A DNA stretch of 64,000 bases. It comes from DATNPX01 sp036702975 (GTDB lineage Bacteria; Cyanobacteriota; Vampirovibrionia; Obscuribacterales; Obscuribacteraceae). Positions 50,597 through 60,116 of this stretch are shown in pieces. How positions within the stretch are numbered: position 1 is the first letter of the stretch; each line of letters starts with the position of its first letter. The notes beneath the pieces are model-generated. The model was not told where the DNA came from. It was given only the letters and a program-made list of their open reading frames with translations, and searched no databases. Both the position numbers and the translations under genes were made by a program. Location: the NCBI GenBank assembly GCA_036702975.1, contig DATNPX010000038.1, positions 1 through 64,000 on the forward strand. The letters run 5' to 3'.

Positions 50597-53083
50597 ATGC
50601 CTGCAAAAAATCTGAAAAGCAGATTATCATATTATTTGCTAGCAGCCGCAGTACTCCTGTCCTCACAGGGCGGACTTACGGCAGCAGCGGCAGCCGGCAG
50701 TCCAACGAGCCCTTCGATAACGAGTTCACCGCTATCTAAATTCTCCGCCGGTTACACGCAAGCTATTTACGACAAGATACTGACCGGTTGGAACAAAGTG
50801 CGTCCGACCATGGACCCAATCATCATCGTCGGCTTTCAAGTCGAGCCCGATGGTGACATTACAGATATTCGCATCAAGCGCTCGAACGCCAGTGCACGAT
50901 CAAACAAAACTGCGCTCGAAACTGTAGCCAATGCAGGACCGATCGAACAAGCAGGTTTTTTCAAGGCCAAAGACGCGCTACCGATGGAGATGATCCTTGG
51001 AGTGCCGCAGGGCTACGCAAGCGAAACGAAAAAACTGGCAGCAGCGGCGGACAAACTATGGCGAGACGGACACGTGGCGGAAGCCGAAAAAGCAAAACTG
51101 CAGTTGATAGAACGCTCCAGAAAAGCTCTAGGCAAGGACTTTCCGGAGACTGCCGATCTGCTTAGAGACCTCTCCAACTTTTACGAATACACCGATAAAG
51201 GCCCACAAGCTATCGACGCATTGCGTCAGGCAGTAAGAATCTACGAACCATGCTATGCGCAATCACCTCGTGATTACTGTGTCCTTCTCTCCTATTCGCT
51301 TACAAAACTAGCAAAGATGCTCGACGCTCAAAACATGAGCGAAGCAGAAATGTATTACAAACGCGCAGTCGAAGTAGACAAAACACTGCCGAACAAAAAC
51401 TGGGCGGGTTACTACGAAGATGCGATCAACCTCGCCGAATATCAGGCAAAACAGCACCGCGATGCTGATGCAGAGAAGAGCTTCGTCTACGCCGCCTCGC
51501 TTGTCGACAAACAGAGTCATAGAACCGATCCAGCTACGCTCGAAGGATATGCAGCGATAGAGAAGTTGGCTAACTATTATGCCAGCAAGAAAAAATATGC
51601 TGACGCCGAAAAGCAATACGAGGCGCTGATCGAAGTCTACACTGATCTTCCAAAACCAGCTGGTGGTGCCGACGATTTCGAGTGGTTCGACGGTTACAAG
51701 AAGATGCTCAGCGATCAAGGGCGCAAGGATGAACTCGAAAGACTCAACAAACGCCTGGAGCCCATTCTGATCAGCGGCAGCAGAAAAGTAGATCCAAACA
51801 AAGCTTACGGATACTTAAACGAAAAGGGCGAGTATGCCATTCAACCCAAATATTGGAACGCAGCAGACTTTTCGGACGGCCTGGCTGCTGTCTGTTTGCA
51901 TCCCGGCAGTAGAAACAGTTTCGATCAAAAGTACGCCTTCATTGATCACCACGGCAAAATCGCCTTCAACCGCACGTTCTATGCGGCACACCAATTTCAC
52001 GCCGGGCATGCACAGGTGGCGCTCACATCCACCTCATTACCGGAAGTAATTGACAGCAAAGGTGAGCTGTTGCCAGATCAATATAGGAACGTGCAGCCGT
52101 TTTCCGACGGGCTGGCGGCAGTCGAGCTTATTGATACCACCAAAGCAATGGGCCGGGGATACTTGATGGGATACGTGAACACAAATCTCGACTTGGTGAT
52201 ACCGGCAAAATTTGACGTCGCAGGCGACTTCAGCAATAGTCGCGCAATCGTCGGCGTCACTGTCGGAAAAATAGATCGCAGGTATGGCGTCATCGACAAG
52301 ACCGGCAATTTTCTGATTCAGCCCAAATATTCAGATTTGCGCGAGATAAGTCCAGACAAATATTCATTTCGCGATAATCGTGAATACGGGATTGTTGAGA
52401 CCTCGGGCGAAGAGATCGTCCGCATGAAGCTTGCTGACATGGGCACCTTCCACGAAGGCATGGCTAGAATTGCCGTGCCTAAAAGTGCTGAAGACCGCCG
52501 TGGTAACTGGGTGAGAGGGTTCATGAATGACGCCGGAAAGATCGTAGTCAAACCAATTTACGACGATGTCAGCGACTTTAGTGAAGGACTTGCCGCAGTC
52601 AAGAAAAATGACGAATGGGGTTACATAGACAAGACCGGCGCCATAGTTATCGACCGCCAATTCACAGGCGCCTATCCGTTCAGCGAAGGTCTAGCAGCCG
52701 TAAATACTAGTGTTACGAAAAACCCGATGTTCGAAGGAACTTTCGGCTTTATTGACAAAACCGGCAAGCTCATAATTCCTGCCATCATATATGGTGCACA
52801 GCGATTTCATGAAGGTTTCGCTGCGGTTAGGTTTCGTGCCAGCCAGAACACGTATGGCTACATAGACAAAACCGGCCAAGTTATAGTCGGTCCATCTCTT
52901 GCACACGCGGAAGATTTTCGCGATGGCAAAGCGAAAGTAACGGTTGGCGAGGGCACCAACCGAAAATATGGTTACATCGATACAACAGGCAAATACATAA
53001 TCAAACCGGAATACTCAGTGCTGGGCAACTTCCACGAAGGAGTATGTTTCGCCAGCCGCGGTCCTGAGCCCAAATCCAAATAG
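50597..53083 (+). CDS. Exported TPR and WG-repeat protein
   Basis: 828 residues; AGGA before the ATG. A signal peptide (1-34) is followed by a short TonB-C-like domain ('IVGFQVEPDGDITDIRIKRSN'-like, about 74-95), TPR units (about 150-380) and at least nine WG repeats from about 395 to the end. The latter carry the pattern '(Y/F)G(Y/F)I(D)-x-TG-x-x-(V/I)I-x-P-x-(Y/F)-x-x-A-x-x-F-x-(E/D)GLAAV'. WG repeats form beta-propeller-like binding surfaces. It lies between a metabolic enzyme and a receiver-kinase protein with gaps of six and eleven bases, so the three are surely cotranscribed. It may be the extracytoplasmic ligand detector of that unit (inference). Confidence 0.88.
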   Translation: MPAKNLKSRLSYYLLAAAVLLSSQGGLTAAAAAGSPTSPSITSSPLSKFSAGYTQAIYDKILTGWNKVRPTMDPIIIVGFQVEPDGDITDIRIKRSNASARSNKTALETVANAGPIEQAGFFKAKDALPMEMILGVPQGYASETKKLAAAADKLWRDGHVAEAEKAKLQLIERSRKALGKDFPETADLLRDLSNFYEYTDKGPQAIDALRQAVRIYEPCYAQSPRDYCVLLSYSLTKLAKMLDAQNMSEAEMYYKRAVEVDKTLPNKNWAGYYEDAINLAEYQAKQHRDADAEKSFVYAASLVDKQSHRTDPATLEGYAAIEKLANYYASKKKYADAEKQYEALIEVYTDLPKPAGGADDFEWFDGYKKMLSDQGRKDELERLNKRLEPILISGSRKVDPNKAYGYLNEKGEYAIQPKYWNAADFSDGLAAVCLHPGSRNSFDQKYAFIDHHGKIAFNRTFYAAHQFHAGHAQVALTSTSLPEVIDSKGELLPDQYRNVQPFSDGLAAVELIDTTKAMGRGYLMGYVNTNLDLVIPAKFDVAGDFSNSRAIVGVTVGKIDRRYGVIDKTGNFLIQPKYSDLREISPDKYSFRDNREYGIVETSGEEIVRMKLADMGTFHEGMARIAVPKSAEDRRGNWVRGFMNDAGKIVVKPIYDDVSDFSEGLAAVKKNDEWGYIDKTGAIVIDRQFTGAYPFSEGLAAVNTSVTKNPMFEGTFGFIDKTGKLIIPAIIYGAQRFHEGFAAVRFRASQNTYGYIDKTGQVIVGPSLAHAEDFRDGKAKVTVGEGTNRKYGYIDTTGKYIIKPEYSVLGNFHEGVCFASRGPEPKSK

Positions 53084-53094
53084 ACAGGAAGTTT

Positions 53095-54642
53095 GTGCAA
53101 GCCACTCCCACTATTTTGATAGTTGAAGACCAACCATTGACTCTCTTGGGTCTGAAGATGTCGCTCGAGTCACTGAACAAGTATGTGGTGGCAGGCGAAG
53201 CGACAAGCGGTGAAGAAGCCGTGACCGAAGCTCGCAGAATTCAACCAGACATCATATTAATGGACGTCAGTCTGCCTCAAATGGATGGAATCGAAGCCTC
53301 CTGGAGAATCAAGCAAGACCTACCGCGCACCAGAATCATGATGTTCACTTCACACAACACATCAGATACGGTGGCGGCAGCACTTGGAGCAGGAGCAGAT
53401 GCCTACTGTTTGAAATCCCGTTCTATCGAACAAGTTAGCGCCGTCATCGACAACCTTCTGCAGGGTAAAGTTTGGATCGATCCGCTGGTCGCCGACGTCG
53501 TCGTGCGCGCACACGGCGCAGGCACGACTAAATCGAAGGTGACTCTGGCTGAATTTGAGATGCAGGTGCTCAAACTGATTCGCGACGGGTGGTCGACGCA
53601 CCAGATCGCCGAGCAATTGAACGCAAGTGAAGACGCTGTTGCCGCTGTTATGCGCGGCATTATTCAGGCATATTCGTATGAATCGGCGCACCAAAAAGAC
53701 TTCACGCTTGCTACGGCAGGCGCGGATAATGTGGCAGATTGGTTGCCGGCCACCATGGAGATGCCAGACGCAACCAACATTTTTGCCGACAAATATCTAA
53801 TCGATTCAGTTCTAGGCAAGGGTGGCATGGGCACCGTATACAAAGCCCAACATATTTATATGAAACGACATGTGGCGCTGAAAGTACTGCATCCCAATTT
53901 AACGAGAGAGAAGAAAGCGCTGCGCGAATTTCAGCAGGAAGCAATGTCGATCGCGTGTTTGAATCACGATGGCATTATTCGCATTTACGATTTCGGCGTC
54001 TCGGGGCGCGGCGAGCCATATATAGTGATGGAACTCTTCGAAGGCATAACACTAGATACGATACTGAAGCATGAACTGCATCTGACGCTGCCGCGATTCA
54101 AGTCTATATTCCTGCAGGTCTGCGACGCCCTTATCGCTGCTCACGCGGCCGGCGTCGTCCACTGTGACATCAAGCCAAGCAACTTCATTTTGAACAGAGA
54201 CGACGATGGCGTCGAGCACGTGAAGTTGGCGGATTTCGGTGTCTCCAAAGTGATGTCCAAAGACTTAGCCGAAGACTTAGCCGAAACGAGCGAAAAAGGG
54301 CAAAAAGTTTTAGTCAGCGGCACCCCAAGCTATATGTCACCGGAACAATGCTCGGGACGAGAGCTCGACCAACGCACAGACATTTATGCTCTCGGCTGTG
54401 TAATGTTCGAATCCTTAACCGGCACAAAAGCTTTTTCAGGCAACAACATAACCGAAGTATTCACCAAACACTTCCATGAAGTGCCACCACCGGTATCCGC
54501 CATGATTCCCTTCCTGATACCGATCGAACTGGACGACTGCATCAGTAAAATGATGGAAAAAGACCGTGAGATGCGCGTACAAACAATTGAACAAGTGCGA
54601 ACTGTAATCGCGTCGCTTCCAGATCCGCAGCTTACTCCGTAG
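53095..54642 (+). CDS. Receiver-HTH-Ser/Thr kinase fusion
   Basis: 515 residues from a GTG with AGGA upstream. Residues 1-122 are a receiver domain with Glu11-Asp12, phosphoacceptor Asp57 ('ILMDVSLPQMDG'), Thr85 and Lys107. Residues 148-192 form a NarL/LuxR-like HTH ('FEMQVLKLIRDGWSTHQIAEQL'), but the second helix is not a strong DNA-binding match. The rest (235-510) is a Hanks-type kinase: 'LGKGGMGTVYKA', Lys263, 'VHCDIKPSN' (Asp358; Arg of HRD replaced by Cys), 'LADFGVSK' and 'GTPSYMSPEQ'. No membrane helix. It is a cytoplasmic link between histidine-kinase signalling and Ser/Thr phosphorylation. Confidence 0.92.
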   Translation: MQATPTILIVEDQPLTLLGLKMSLESLNKYVVAGEATSGEEAVTEARRIQPDIILMDVSLPQMDGIEASWRIKQDLPRTRIMMFTSHNTSDTVAAALGAGADAYCLKSRSIEQVSAVIDNLLQGKVWIDPLVADVVVRAHGAGTTKSKVTLAEFEMQVLKLIRDGWSTHQIAEQLNASEDAVAAVMRGIIQAYSYESAHQKDFTLATAGADNVADWLPATMEMPDATNIFADKYLIDSVLGKGGMGTVYKAQHIYMKRHVALKVLHPNLTREKKALREFQQEAMSIACLNHDGIIRIYDFGVSGRGEPYIVMELFEGITLDTILKHELHLTLPRFKSIFLQVCDALIAAHAAGVVHCDIKPSNFILNRDDDGVEHVKLADFGVSKVMSKDLAEDLAETSEKGQKVLVSGTPSYMSPEQCSGRELDQRTDIYALGCVMFESLTGTKAFSGNNITEVFTKHFHEVPPPVSAMIPFLIPIELDDCISKMMEKDREMRVQTIEQVRTVIASLPDPQLTP

Positions 54643-54657
54643 CGATTTCGACTAGTT

Positions 54658-54713
54658 ATTTACTTGTGCAAACTTACCTGTGCACGACATACCTAAGCGC
54701 AACTTATTTGTGC
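54658..54713. repeat. Imperfect repeats of ACTTAYYTGTGCA
   Basis: Three near-copies (TTACTTGTGCA, CTTACCTGTGCA, CTTATTTGTGCA) in the convergent gap between the kinase and GH1 genes, the third running into the GH1 3' end. Confidence 0.55.
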
Positions 54714-56032
54714 ACTTCATTGCGTTGCACGACTTTAGCAAACCAAAAACCGCTGTCTTTAACATATCGCCTTTGCGTTTTAAAGTCGACATATACAAGA
54801 CCAAATCGTTTCGACGTTCCAAACGACCATTCGAAGTTGTCCATGAGTGACCAGACGAAGTAACCCCTGACCACCACTCCATCACGCATCGCTCGCCTCA
54901 GTTCGACAAGATGGTCGTGAATGAATTTGATGCGCTTGTTGTCGTGCACATGCTCAGTCTCAGTAAGATGGTCTTGCAACGCACATCCGTTCTCTGTGAT
55001 GTAGATTGGTGGCAGCTTGTAGTCGGCATTGATGCGATTGAGAAGGTCCCGCAACGATGGGGCATGAACTTCCCATCCCATATCAGTGTGCTCGGAGCCA
55101 GGTACTTTCTCAACACGACCATTTTCGTTATGCAGATGACGGAAATAATAATTGATGCCCAGAAAATCGATTTTCTGCCCAATCAACGCAAAATCATTCG
55201 GTTGTGCAGGTACTGCATCCGCACCATTCTCTTCATAAATGATCGGCGGATAGCAACCACGAAAAATTGGATCGAGGAACCAGCGTCCATTCCGATTCCA
55301 ATCATCTTCCGCTGATTTCAAGGCTTCAGGACTTTGCGAGTCAGTTGCAGTCGGATACAGATTAAGGGCGATGCCCACTTCAGCTCTAGAATCACTTCCT
55401 CTAATTGCCGACAACGCCAGACCATGACCGACAAGAAGATGATGCGCAACAGCCAAACCCAGTCGCTTATCCTTCAATCCGGGCGCGTGCTCGCCGAGCA
55501 CATTGCCGCAGTGAGCCGAAGCCCATGGTTCATTCAAGGTAATCCAATGGGAGACGCGATCACCTAAACGCTTCACAACGGCAGCAGAATAATCAGCGAA
55601 GTATCCTGCCGTATCTCGATTTGCCCAACCACCTTTTTCCTGCAAGGCTTGAGGTAGATCCCAGTGATAGAGGGTGATGTATGGTTCGATCCCTCGCTGC
55701 ATCATTTCGTCCACTAGGCGGTCGTAAAATTCGAGCCCTTTCGGATTTATCTGGCCGTGGCCGTTTGGGAAGATGCGAGGCCACGAAATGGAGAATCGAT
55801 AAGCCTTGCAATTCAAATGCTGCATCAAAGCGACGTCTTCTACGTAACGATTGTAGTGGTCGCATGCGACATCCCCCACTTCGTCTTTGTGAATTTTGCC
55901 TGGTGTGTGTGTGAAGGTGTCCCAAATGGATCGCCCTTTTCCATCGGCATCACAAGCACCTTCAATTTGATAAGAAGCAGTGGCAGTGCCCCATACAAAT
56001 CCGCGAGGGAAGACAAAATTTTCGTTATTCAT
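54704..56032 (-). CDS. Beta-glucosidase, glycoside hydrolase family 1
   Basis: 442 residues, full-length GH1. The start 'FVFPRGFVWGTATASYQIEGA'-like signature (about 5-25), acid/base Glu in 'ITLNEPWAS', nucleophile Glu in 'IYITENGCA' and the C-terminal 'VVRGYFVWSLMDNFEWSFG'-like segment (about 390-408) are all intact. No signal peptide, so it hydrolyses imported beta-glucosides or related disaccharides in the cytoplasm. The ATG overlaps the rsgA stop as ATGA, so the two unrelated functions are translationally coupled. Confidence 0.95.
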   Translation of the reverse strand: MNNENFVFPRGFVWGTATASYQIEGACDADGKGRSIWDTFTHTPGKIHKDEVGDVACDHYNRYVEDVALMQHLNCKAYRFSISWPRIFPNGHGQINPKGLEFYDRLVDEMMQRGIEPYITLYHWDLPQALQEKGGWANRDTAGYFADYSAAVVKRLGDRVSHWITLNEPWASAHCGNVLGEHAPGLKDKRLGLAVAHHLLVGHGLALSAIRGSDSRAEVGIALNLYPTATDSQSPEALKSAEDDWNRNGRWFLDPIFRGCYPPIIYEENGADAVPAQPNDFALIGQKIDFLGINYYFRHLHNENGRVEKVPGSEHTDMGWEVHAPSLRDLLNRINADYKLPPIYITENGCALQDHLTETEHVHDNKRIKFIHDHLVELRRAMRDGVVVRGYFVWSLMDNFEWSFGTSKRFGLVYVDFKTQRRYVKDSGFWFAKVVQRNEVHK

Positions 56033-57159
56033 TCATGCTCCTGCTCTTGTTCCAGGTCGCGTTCTTCAGCAGATTCTTCATCGCTCTCGTCGTCATCGAT
56101 AAAGAACTGCGAGACTTGTTGCTTCTCTCGCCGCCTAGAAATATTTCTGTACTTCCCACTCAGCTTCGGCACTTGTTTGGCGTTTCCCCTGCCACCTACC
56201 GACTTAACGGCTGTTTCTACTTTCTGCGAAGATTCTTTGCGCGCCTTAAACTCGGCTTGAGCATCCGCCACCATCGCGCAATAACTTTGAAATCGCTCTT
56301 CGGAAATCTTGTCTATATTTTGCAAGACATTACAACCTTGTTCGACCAGATGAAGGCAATTTAGAAATTTGCAATCATGAGCAAGCTCGAGAATCTCTGG
56401 GAAATGCCACACAACCTCTGCTGGGGCGGGATGCTTAAGCTCCAGAATGTTGAACCCTGGCGTATCGGCGACCCAAGACTCACCTTGTTCGATTGAGAAA
56501 TAGCGTTCGATCGGTGCCAGATTATAGAGCTGGCTCGCCGTCGTCGTGTGGCGGCCGACGCCAAAATCGTTCTCCATCACTCCAGTTGCAAGGTTTGACT
56601 CTGGCAATAGAGCATTGAGCAGGCTGGATTTGCCCACTCCTGATTGACCAGCCATGACAGATGTCTTGCCGCTCATTACTTTCACCAACTTTTCAAGCCC
56701 TTCGCCAGTCTTAGCAGATACAAATGTGACGAAGTATCCAAGGGGTTCATAAATACTTCTTAAAGCCGTTAAACGGGCCGGACTGGCTAAATCGCACTTG
56801 TTAAAAGCAATGACAGGCTGCGCCACAGGCAGTTCTAGGTGGAAGTGAACTATGTAACGGTCGCATACCAGATGGCTCCACTCGGGCTGGTGGACTGCCT
56901 GTACAATGATGACTTGGTCGACGTTCGCCACCGGTGGACGGCTGAGCAAGCTGTGCCGGTCCAACCTGGCTGCAATCACCGCGGTTCCCTGTTCCGGAGA
57001 AATCTCGTCTAACTCCACCCGGTCGCCGGTGAGTATCGACATACCCTCTTTTTTTATGCGCCCGCGGGCGGTGCAGAAGTAAGTGGCAGTTGCGTTCTGG
57101 TCGCGTGCAAAGACTATATAGCCTCCTGCGTGACTTCTCAGAACAGTTCCGTAAACCAT
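56029..57159 (-). CDS. rsgA: Ribosome small subunit-dependent GTPase A
   Basis: 376 residues. An OB-fold (about 1-75) is followed by the circularly permuted GTPase order: G4 'AFNKCDL', G5 'SAKTG', G1 'GQSGVGKSSLLN', G2 'GVGRHTTT', G3 'DTPGF'. The zinc site C-x4-C-x-H-x5-C ('CKFLNCLHLVEQGC') is intact. RsgA helps late maturation of the 30S subunit. The C-terminus is longer than usual by about 70 residues: a basic stretch, then a very acidic Glu/Asp tail, whose role is unknown. Upstream of and overlapping the GH1 gene. Confidence 0.95.
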   Translation of the reverse strand: MVYGTVLRSHAGGYIVFARDQNATATYFCTARGRIKKEGMSILTGDRVELDEISPEQGTAVIAARLDRHSLLSRPPVANVDQVIIVQAVHQPEWSHLVCDRYIVHFHLELPVAQPVIAFNKCDLASPARLTALRSIYEPLGYFVTFVSAKTGEGLEKLVKVMSGKTSVMAGQSGVGKSSLLNALLPESNLATGVMENDFGVGRHTTTASQLYNLAPIERYFSIEQGESWVADTPGFNILELKHPAPAEVVWHFPEILELAHDCKFLNCLHLVEQGCNVLQNIDKISEERFQSYCAMVADAQAEFKARKESSQKVETAVKSVGGRGNAKQVPKLSGKYRNISRRREKQQVSQFFIDDDESDEESAEERDLEQEQEHE

Positions 57160-57414
57160 CTCACACTACACAAATCGGCGCACATTGAATTAGTAAGCAA
57201 CAGATAAAGATAAAAAAACTTCGACTCACAAGCATACAACAAGACAGATTCGCTCAAAGCAAAAACAATACCTAAATATCGGAGACCTGAGACCGCTGAA
57301 TGAAGACCAATCGACCGAAGACTGGAAACAAATGACCGAGACAAAAACCTGGATACGACAAAACGCTGGATACGACGAACAAACGATACATCGACACTTA
57401 AAGGTAACTTCAAA

Positions 57415-59328
57415 ATGGGCGCCGCAATGATGATTGAAGGAAATACAGAAAATCTCCCAACAGACCAGAGCATGGTCATTGGCGACCTAGCCAGCTCAGG
57501 ATTTGATGAATCGGCGGCGTCTGCACCACGCGCCGCATCTGGTGCAGACCTGGCACACATTCGAAACATCGCAATCATCGCTCACGTCGACCACGGCAAA
57601 ACGACACTCGTCGACGGATTTCTCAGACAGACCGGTGTCTTCAGAGAGAATCAAGAGGTCGTCGAATGCGTCATGGACTCGAACGACCTCGAACGCGAAC
57701 GCGGTATCACAATTCTGGCAAAGAATACTGCCGTCACATACAAAGACTTTTTGATCAACATCGTTGACACACCAGGTCACGCTGACTTTGGTGGTGAAGT
57801 AGAACGAATTCTAGGCATGGTCGAAAGCGCTTTGCTGGTAGTCGATGCTGGTGAAGGCCCCATGCCTCAGACAAGATTCGTGTTACGCAAAGCCCTCGAA
57901 CGAGGTTTGAGACCAATCGTCGTCATCAACAAAATCGACAGACCAAACATCGATCCCCACGTTGCAGTCGACCAGGTCTTTGACCTTTTCGTAGAACTCG
58001 GTGCAGATGAAAAACAACTCGATTTCCCTTACCTTTTCGCCTCAGGCGTAAAGGGCATCGCCAAGAAAACAGCAGAGGAAGAAGGCACTGATTTGCGTCC
58101 GTTGCTGGATACCATTATCGAACACTGCCCACCGGCAAAAGGCGATCCGGATGCCACCTTACAGATGCAAGTAAGTATTCTCGACTACAGCGACTACCTC
58201 GGACGCATCGGCATCGGACGCATCTACAACGGACGCCTCCGCGATAACGACCAAGTAGCGTTGATGAAAGAAGACGGAACAATCGTCAAAGGGCGCATCG
58301 CTAAACTCTTCACGTTCCACGGACTCAAGAGAGTGGAAGTGCGCGAAGCGACTGCCGGACAATTGGTGGCAATCGCCGGATTTGCCGGAGCCAACGTTGG
58401 TGACACTATATCTAGTGTCGACAACCCTGTTGAACTTCCGCGAATCAAGGTTGATGAGCCGACCATGAAGATGGCGTTTCTCGTCAACAACTCACCATTT
58501 GCGGGTCAGGAAGGCAAGTTTGTCACTTCTAGACAGATTCGCAGCCGCCTATTCCATGAACTGGAAACGAACGTAAGTCTTCGCGTTGCCGAAACCGCCG
58601 ATACCGACACTTTCATCGTTAGCGGCCGAGGCGAGCTTCACCTAGGAATATTGATCGAAACTATGCGCCGCGAAGGCTATGAATTCCAAGCTTCGAGGCC
58701 TGAAGTTATCGTCAAACGCATCAACGAACAAGACCACGAACCCTTCGAAAAATTGTTGATCGATGTGCCAGATGATTTCACCGGTGCGGTGATGCAAGAG
58801 CTCGGTCCTCGCAAAGCCGAACTGCAGAATATGCACGTGGACAAAAATCAAGCCTATCTGGAGTTTGTCATTCCGACTCGCGGTTTGATCGGCTTCCGCA
58901 GCGAGTTTCTGCGTCTGACCAAAGGCAACGGCGTTATGAACCACGCATTTCTCGAGTATCGCCCCTGGTGCGGTGACATCACCGGTCAACGCAACGGCGT
59001 GCTAGTGGCATGGGAAGAAGGCACTGCGACCTACTATGCACTTCAGCAAGCAGAGGATCGCGGCGTATACTTCATCACGCCAGGAACTCGCGTTTATGGC
59101 GGCATGATCATCGGCGAAAACAGCCGTGCGCAAGACCTGGACATCAACGTCTGTAAGACCAAGAAGTTATCCAACGTCCGTAGCTCGACTGGCGATATGT
59201 TAGTCACGCTACAAGCACCGATTGAGATGTCCCTGGAGCGCTGTCTGGAATACATTCAGGCCGATGAGCTCGTTGAGATAACGCCGAAGAGCATCCGCAT
59301 GAGAAAGCGCGAGCTTTCGAGACGCTAG
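57415..59328 (+). CDS. typA: Ribosome-associated GTPase TypA/BipA
   Basis: 637 residues with an AAAGGT site. The GTPase domain has 'AIIAHVDHGKTTLVDG' (P-loop), switch I 'ERERGITI', 'DTPGHADFGGEVERIL' and 'VINKIDRPN'. Elongation-factor-type domains II, III and V follow, and the TypA-specific C-terminal domain ('RVYGGMIIGENSRAQDLDINVCKTK'-like, about 560-585) confirms the family. An N-terminal extension of about 45 residues, rich in Ala and Ser, precedes the normal start; internal ATGs exist, so the true start may be downstream. TypA assists 50S assembly and growth at low temperature or under stress. Confidence 0.95.
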   Translation: MGAAMMIEGNTENLPTDQSMVIGDLASSGFDESAASAPRAASGADLAHIRNIAIIAHVDHGKTTLVDGFLRQTGVFRENQEVVECVMDSNDLERERGITILAKNTAVTYKDFLINIVDTPGHADFGGEVERILGMVESALLVVDAGEGPMPQTRFVLRKALERGLRPIVVINKIDRPNIDPHVAVDQVFDLFVELGADEKQLDFPYLFASGVKGIAKKTAEEEGTDLRPLLDTIIEHCPPAKGDPDATLQMQVSILDYSDYLGRIGIGRIYNGRLRDNDQVALMKEDGTIVKGRIAKLFTFHGLKRVEVREATAGQLVAIAGFAGANVGDTISSVDNPVELPRIKVDEPTMKMAFLVNNSPFAGQEGKFVTSRQIRSRLFHELETNVSLRVAETADTDTFIVSGRGELHLGILIETMRREGYEFQASRPEVIVKRINEQDHEPFEKLLIDVPDDFTGAVMQELGPRKAELQNMHVDKNQAYLEFVIPTRGLIGFRSEFLRLTKGNGVMNHAFLEYRPWCGDITGQRNGVLVAWEEGTATYYALQQAEDRGVYFITPGTRVYGGMIIGENSRAQDLDINVCKTKKLSNVRSSTGDMLVTLQAPIEMSLERCLEYIQADELVEITPKSIRMRKRELSRR

Positions 59329-59439
59329 GGCGCGTACTACGCTGAATTACGTTGAAAGAAGTTAACGGGTCCAGATTGAGCTGATATTCGTTGGTGGAGC
59401 CGCTGCATGCGGTTATGAGTTGTTCTGAGGGATTTTTGT

Positions 59440-60042
59440 CTACGCCGCTAGGGTACGAACAAATCGCTCCACGAACATATCATTCAACCACCCCGGCATG
59501 AGAGAACTACAAGCTCTCAGGTCTAGCCTCTCGGCGCTATTCATTTGGCGAAATACAAAATTGACCGCGCGTTCAATATGATCGTCGTCGCGCAAATGCC
59601 AGAGGGCATAGACCTTTTCTCCAGTCTTTGAATCGCAGAGCTTTAGTCGTCGTTGCGCAATCCCTTTGTATATCACGGCTCCGCGATATGATTGGAAACT
59701 GCTGCTACGTCCATTGATAGCGAAAGTTTTCCCACTAGACTTGTCAGTCAAATTTGTTTGACGAAACAACGCGAGTTTGCACAAAACCTCTGTTGCGTTT
59801 TTGCAAATGCGTCGAGCAAAAGCTGCCGCCTTGATTTGAGCTATTTCCTCAATTGAAGGATTTATGTTTTTGTCCTGAACAAAGACGCCGCGAGCCAATC
59901 GTCGAATCGTTCCCCTCTTAACCAGAATATACAGATATTGGTCTACCGCACCGCGTTTACCGTATTTCAACACGTCTCTTGTCGTAAAAATAGTTGTGGG
60001 ACTCAAGCCCTCAATGTGCGCACGAATACCAGCTGTTGCCAT
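59440..60042 (-). CDS. AbiEi-antitoxin-like (DUF6088-type) winged-helix protein
   Basis: 200 residues. The ATG has a near-perfect AAGGAGGT eight bases upstream. The N-terminal about 55 residues form the winged helix typical of AbiEi-type antitoxin domains: 'FTTRDVLKYGKRGAVDQYLYILVKRG' (helices split at about 20-44) then 'IRRLARGVFV' as the wing. The middle region ('KNATEVLCKLALFRQTN' and 'KGIAQRRLKLCDS') matches the arrangement of the DUF6088 family as I remember it. No toxin gene is adjacent on either side, so it may act alone. A palindromic operator on its own promoter suggests self-repression. Confidence 0.72.
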   Translation of the reverse strand: MATAGIRAHIEGLSPTTIFTTRDVLKYGKRGAVDQYLYILVKRGTIRRLARGVFVQDKNINPSIEEIAQIKAAAFARRICKNATEVLCKLALFRQTNLTDKSSGKTFAINGRSSSFQSYRGAVIYKGIAQRRLKLCDSKTGEKVYALWHLRDDDHIERAVNFVFRQMNSAERLDLRACSSLMPGWLNDMFVERFVRTLAA

Positions 60043-60080
60043 GGTTGGAACCTCCTTCAGCTACGATACTTATTTGAACG

Positions 60081-60098
60081 CGTACTTATATAAGTACG
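60081..60098. promoter_or_regulatory. 18-base perfect palindrome operator
   Basis: CGTACTTATATAAGTACG is a perfect palindrome covering the presumed -10 box of the leftward AbiEi-like gene, as expected for an autorepressor. Confidence 0.65.
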
Positions 60099-60116
60099 TG
60101 CTTTTGACTCCAAAAG
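60087..60116 (-). promoter_or_regulatory. Promoter of the AbiEi-like gene
   Basis: On the minus strand TTGGAG, a 17-base spacer and TATAAG; the -10 lies in the palindrome, about 45 bases before the ATG. A strong ribosome site follows. Confidence 0.5.
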
